64,000 nucleotides of DNA. It comes from Halobacteriales archaeon QH_7_66_36. Lineage in GTDB: Archaea > Halobacteriota > Halobacteria > Halobacteriales > Haloarculaceae. A program made the translations under genes and the position numbers. Location of the stretch: the NCBI GenBank assembly GCA_003021175.1, contig PXQV01000015.1, positions 182,170-246,169 on the forward strand. Direction: 5' to 3'. Each line of letters starts with the position of its first letter. Position 1 is the first letter of the stretch. The notes under the pieces were generated by a model, which saw only the letters and a list, made by a program, of their open reading frames with translations, was not told where the DNA came from and searched no databases. Below are positions 61,191-64,000 of the stretch, one piece after another.

Positions 61191-62045
61191 ATGGAGTATC
61201 TCGAGCGGCGACGCGAACGCGTCGAGGACCGACTGGAGGCGGTTCTCGACGACGTGGCCCCCGCGACGCTGCGCGAGCAGGTGGAGCACGTGTCGCTGTC
61301 TGGGGGGAAACGGGTCCGGCCGACCGTCGCCGTCCTCGTCTGTGAAGCCGCCGAGGGGTCGCCAGCGGGGGCAACCGACGACGCCGTCGACTTCGCCGTC
61401 GGCGTCGAACTCGTCCACAACGCCTCGCTCGTGATCGACGACATCATCGACGAGTCGTCGGTTCGCCGCGGCGTCCCCGCCGCACACGCCGAGTACGGCC
61501 ACGGCTCGGCCATCATCGCGTCCGACGGCCTGCTGGGCGAGGCGTTCGAACTGTTCTCTCGCGACGAGCGCGCGATGCGGGCGGTCGCCGACGCGATGGT
61601 CGAACTCGGGGAGGGGGAGGCGACGGAACTCGTCGCTCGGCCGACGACCGAGGACGAGTACATGCGACTGGCGCGGCGCAAGACGGGGGCGCTGTTCCGC
61701 GCCGCCGCGGAACTCGGCGCTATCGCGGCGGACGCGGACGCCGAAACCGTCTCGTCGTTCGGCGACTACGCCGAGCGGGTCGGCGTCGCCTTCCAGATTC
61801 GCGACGACGTGCTCGACGCGACGGCCGACGCCGAGGCGTTGGGCAAGCCGACCGGGCAGGACGAGGAGATGGAACGGCCCTCGCTCGTGCAGGTGACCGA
61901 CGTCACGCCCGAGGAGGCGGACGAACGGGCCCACGAGCAGTCGGAGGCCGCGTTGGAGGCGCTGACCGCGACCGGTGCGCCCGAGTCGCAGGCGCTGGCG
62001 TATCTCCGCGACCTCGCGGAGTTCGTCGTCGTCCGAGAGCGGTAG
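61191..62045 (+). CDS. idsA: Short-chain isoprenyl diphosphate synthase (GGPP/FPP-type)
   Basis: 284 residues from ATG 61191 (MEYLERRRERVEDRLEAVL); the frame is open earlier, but this start fits the family. Adds isopentenyl diphosphate units to make C15-C20 or longer chains for archaeal lipids or quinone tails. First Asp-rich motif VIDDIIDESS (about residue 82), substrate GGKRVRP (about residue 40), second Asp motif QIRDDVLDATAD (about residue 208). Slightly shorter than some GGPP synthases, so the exact product length is uncertain. Confidence 0.9.
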   Translation: MEYLERRRERVEDRLEAVLDDVAPATLREQVEHVSLSGGKRVRPTVAVLVCEAAEGSPAGATDDAVDFAVGVELVHNASLVIDDIIDESSVRRGVPAAHAEYGHGSAIIASDGLLGEAFELFSRDERAMRAVADAMVELGEGEATELVARPTTEDEYMRLARRKTGALFRAAAELGAIAADADAETVSSFGDYAERVGVAFQIRDDVLDATADAEALGKPTGQDEEMERPSLVQVTDVTPEEADERAHEQSEAALEALTATGAPESQALAYLRDLAEFVVVRER

Positions 62046-62066
62046 CGCCCGCGGCCGAGCGTGCCC

Positions 62067-63149
62067 TCACGTCGCCGTCGGCGATTTCTCCTGAAACCGC
62101 GACTCGGCGACGGCGAAGGCGAGCGTGCTCGCGACGCCGAGGAGCGTGCCGCCGGCGAGCGCGACGGCGAGATACCGGAGCGTCGCGAACCCCAATCCGA
62201 GCAGAAACGCCGACAGCGCGTGGACGACGACCGCAATCGCGAGCACGTAGAAGGGGGCGTTGAGATAGCGCCACCGGAAGCCGTCGGCGAGATACTCGTC
62301 GGTGACGCGGCCGAGCGCGGCGACGACGCCGCCCGCGGCGATCCAGTCGACGGCACCGTAGGTGACCGCCGCGGCCGCCTGTAACAGGCCATCCGTCGGC
62401 AGGGTCTGGAGAAACGTCCGGCCGTTGACGAGGCCGACGGCGAACAGCGCCAGCGCGGCGACGCTCGTCACGACCGTCACCCGGCCGGTGTACAGCGCCG
62501 TCCGGATCCGTTCGACGGCACTGTCGATGGACTCCTCCAGTCCGAATCCCCGCGAGAGGACGTACAGCCCGAGGAGCGTCGAGACGAGGCCCAGCGACGA
62601 TCCCGGGAGATCCAGCGCGTTAGCGACGACGGCAGCCGGATAGATGAGGAGGAGGATGCCGAGCGGGACGAGGATGGTACCGCGCGTCTCCGGGTCGTCG
62701 AGCACCTGCTTGATGGTGTAGTACATCGATTCGAGGTCCTGTGCCTGCCGGACGACGACCCGGCGAACGGAGTCGACCGGCACCCGCGAGCGGATGACTG
62801 GGACGACCGACTCGTCCTGTGCGCCGTCGGTGACGACGACCGCACGAACATCCTCGCCCGTCTGGAGCGACGCCAGCACGCGGTCGACCTCTTCCCCGAC
62901 GGTTCGGTTGGCCGCCACGTCGCCACTCTCCTCGCCGGCGACGACGGCGACCGCGACGGACTCCTCGTCGCGTAGGTCGTCGTGGATGTGAATCCCCTGA
63001 AAGGCGACGTTCACGTCGGAGTCCTCGGGGTCGGCAGTCGCGAGCGCGACCGCCGCTTTCTCGACGCCGTCCCGGCCGATGACCGGAGTCTCGAACTCGG
63101 TCTTGCGGCCGAGGTCGTCGTCGAGGTCGACACACAGCACCAGCAGCAT
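62067..63149 (-). CDS. DUF373 family membrane protein
   Basis: 360 residues. A soluble N-terminal domain (about 1-140; LLVLCVDLDDDLGRKTEFETP at the start) is followed by about six membrane helices (about 155-350). This is the layout of the archaeal DUF373 family as I recall it; the function is not known. It sits 21 bp from the end of the isoprenyl synthase, convergently, and 24 bp downstream of the GtrA gene. Confidence 0.85.
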   Translation of the reverse strand: MLLVLCVDLDDDLGRKTEFETPVIGRDGVEKAAVALATADPEDSDVNVAFQGIHIHDDLRDEESVAVAVVAGEESGDVAANRTVGEEVDRVLASLQTGEDVRAVVVTDGAQDESVVPVIRSRVPVDSVRRVVVRQAQDLESMYYTIKQVLDDPETRGTILVPLGILLLIYPAAVVANALDLPGSSLGLVSTLLGLYVLSRGFGLEESIDSAVERIRTALYTGRVTVVTSVAALALFAVGLVNGRTFLQTLPTDGLLQAAAAVTYGAVDWIAAGGVVAALGRVTDEYLADGFRWRYLNAPFYVLAIAVVVHALSAFLLGLGFATLRYLAVALAGGTLLGVASTLAFAVAESRFQEKSPTAT

Positions 63150-63173
63150 GGACGGTAGCTACACGGTCCCCGC

Positions 63174-63608
63174 TTAATTCTCTTCGGGGGAGACCGACTG
63201 CCACGTCCACTTGGCGTCGAGGACGTACCGGTAGACGCCCGAGGGGACGATAGCACAGAGGTTGGCGAGGAGATAGCCGAGACCGCCCCACGTGACGAAC
63301 ACGTACAAAAGTGCAGTCTGTAACGGAATCGCGGAGCCGCGAACCACGTTCGTCCGGAGGAGGCCGCCGAGGAACGCGTCACCCTGATTGGCGCGGTCGG
63401 CGAACGTCCACGCGTTGTTGACGACGTACTGCGTGACGATGGTTATCTCGATGGCGATGACGGAGCCGAGCAGATAGTAGAGGCCGCCGATGTCGACGAA
63501 CAGCCACAGGAGTCCGCTCTGGAGCGCGGCCGCGGCCCCACCGACGAGCGCGAACTGCATGAGCCGGGAGACCGGAAACCCAGCGAACGTGCTTCCGGTG
63601 CTGGACAT
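63174..63608 (-). CDS. GtrA family membrane protein
   Basis: 144 residues from ATG 63608 (MSSTGSTFAGFPVSRLMQFA). Four hydrophobic helices and the typical QFALVGGAAAALQSGLLWLF, then NNAWTFADR, seen in GtrA-like proteins that help move lipid-linked sugars across membranes. Upstream of, and in the same direction as, the DUF373 gene, so an operon is likely. Confidence 0.88.
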   Translation of the reverse strand: MSSTGSTFAGFPVSRLMQFALVGGAAAALQSGLLWLFVDIGGLYYLLGSVIAIEITIVTQYVVNNAWTFADRANQGDAFLGGLLRTNVVRGSAIPLQTALLYVFVTWGGLGYLLANLCAIVPSGVYRYVLDAKWTWQSVSPEEN

Positions 63609-63765
63609 GTCAGTACCTACGTCTCGTGAGTGATAACGTCTGTTGCAGCGCGTCTGCCGTGTGTCTGACGGTGACACGGAACTCACGAGACCCGGTCTGT
63701 GTCCGGTCGCCCCCGTCTCGTGAACGCACGACTTTTGAGCCTCGACGGGGTATAACTGACAACTG

Positions 63766-64000
63766 ATGATCTCGAAGGGCTGTGAACAGTGCGCCAAGGG
63801 CGGGAAGATGGTGCTGTTCGTCTACGGCTACTGTGACCAGCGCGACTGTTTCTACTGTCCGCTCGGCGAGAACCGGAAGAACGTCACGCAGACGTACGCG
63901 AACGAGCGGCCCGTCGACTCGCCCGAGGACGTCATCGCGGAAGCGAAGCTGATGGACGCGCTCGGCACCTCTATCACCGGCGGCGAGCCACAGGAAGCCT
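63766..64000 (+). CDS. Radical SAM protein, N-terminal part
   Basis: Runs off the window edge after 78 residues. ATG 63766 starts MISKGCEQCAKGGKMVLFVY. CDQRDCFYC (about residue 23) is a cluster-binding motif with CX5CX2C-like spacing, and SITGGEPQ near residue 71 is the GGE motif of radical SAM enzymes. This opening is shared with archaeal proteins annotated as pyruvate-formate-lyase-activating-like. The N-terminal CEQC may bind a further metal. Function not assigned. Confidence 0.8.
   Translation, partial: MISKGCEQCAKGGKMVLFVYGYCDQRDCFYCPLGENRKNVTQTYANERPVDSPEDVIAEAKLMDALGTSITGGEPQEA

Noticed and set aside
1-64000. CRISPR arrays, tRNA and rRNA genes
   Set aside because: No regularly spaced repeats, no tRNA-like T-loop (GGTTCRA) plus acceptor pairing and no rRNA sequence noticed by eye in the intergenic regions. 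A program such as tRNAscan-SE would be decisive.

Overview
The window is chromosomal DNA of a haloarchaeon (class Halobacteria). It is GC-rich with strong GC bias at third codon positions, and the proteins are acidic. Archaeal hallmarks include A-type ATP synthase, thermosome, aIF1A, Rio1, TiaS, Taw1, CTP-type riboflavin kinase/regulator RbkR, an isoprenyl diphosphate synthase and Tat/lipobox exported proteins. Several genes have a TATA-like box about 25-35 bases before the start codon, as expected for leaderless or short-leader archaeal mRNAs. I see no rRNA, tRNA, CRISPR array, complete insertion sequence or replication origin.

Layout. Positions 1-17400: phosphoesterase tail, aspartate kinase, a RecA/KaiC-like protein, a GNAT-like protein, a large membrane Fe-S oxidoreductase, a helix-turn-helix protein, a MATE exporter, citrate synthase, a duplicated PhoU/RCK-C protein, an arylsulfotransferase-type protein, an XRE-type regulator, TiaS, a NUDIX hydrolase, threonine synthase, and an aRF1 paralogue without the catalytic GGQ domain. 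Positions 17500-30000: a 44-residue membrane protein, ArgS, a complete five-gene Liv-type ABC importer, aldehyde dehydrogenase, Taw1, a frame-disrupted small lipoprotein, rbkR-ribB, and ilvE. Positions 30000-34400: exported lipoproteins, RNase Z and a small transposon-like element. Positions 34391-45420: the A-ATP synthase operon in the order H-I-K-E-C-F-A-B-(RecA-like)-D, with a 522-residue intein in the P-loop of AtpA. Positions 45400-51300: an AT-richer membrane protein with HELTH, the thermosome, and a translation/ribosome-biogenesis set (KH protein, Rio1, aIF1A) broken up by an exported protein, an acetyltransferase and a repeat element. Positions 51300-64000: alcohol dehydrogenase, DUF460 protein, a VTE3-like quinone methyltransferase, a pilin-like protein, a pair of exported/membrane-anchored proteins (one with a cytoplasmic winged helix), etfBA, isoprenyl diphosphate synthase, DUF373 and GtrA membrane proteins, and the start of a radical SAM protein.

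Main energy and biosynthesis themes are electron transfer (EtfBA, Fe-S oxidoreductase, quinone methylation), ATP synthesis, amino-acid metabolism (LysC, ThrC, IlvE, Liv importer), riboflavin supply, and translation/RNA modification.

The most unusual non-coding signals are two families of structured repeats. (1) Two copies of an approximately 146-nt element sit directly after the stop codons of ilvE and the thermosome gene, in the sense orientation. Conserved blocks alternate with hairpins whose sequences differ but whose pairing is kept. (2) Four related elements (2844, 34070, 49826, 51338) begin with GGTAGYGTTCRRATRAG-like ends. Two have both inverted ends and imperfect 8-bp flanking repeats, suggesting MITE-like elements.
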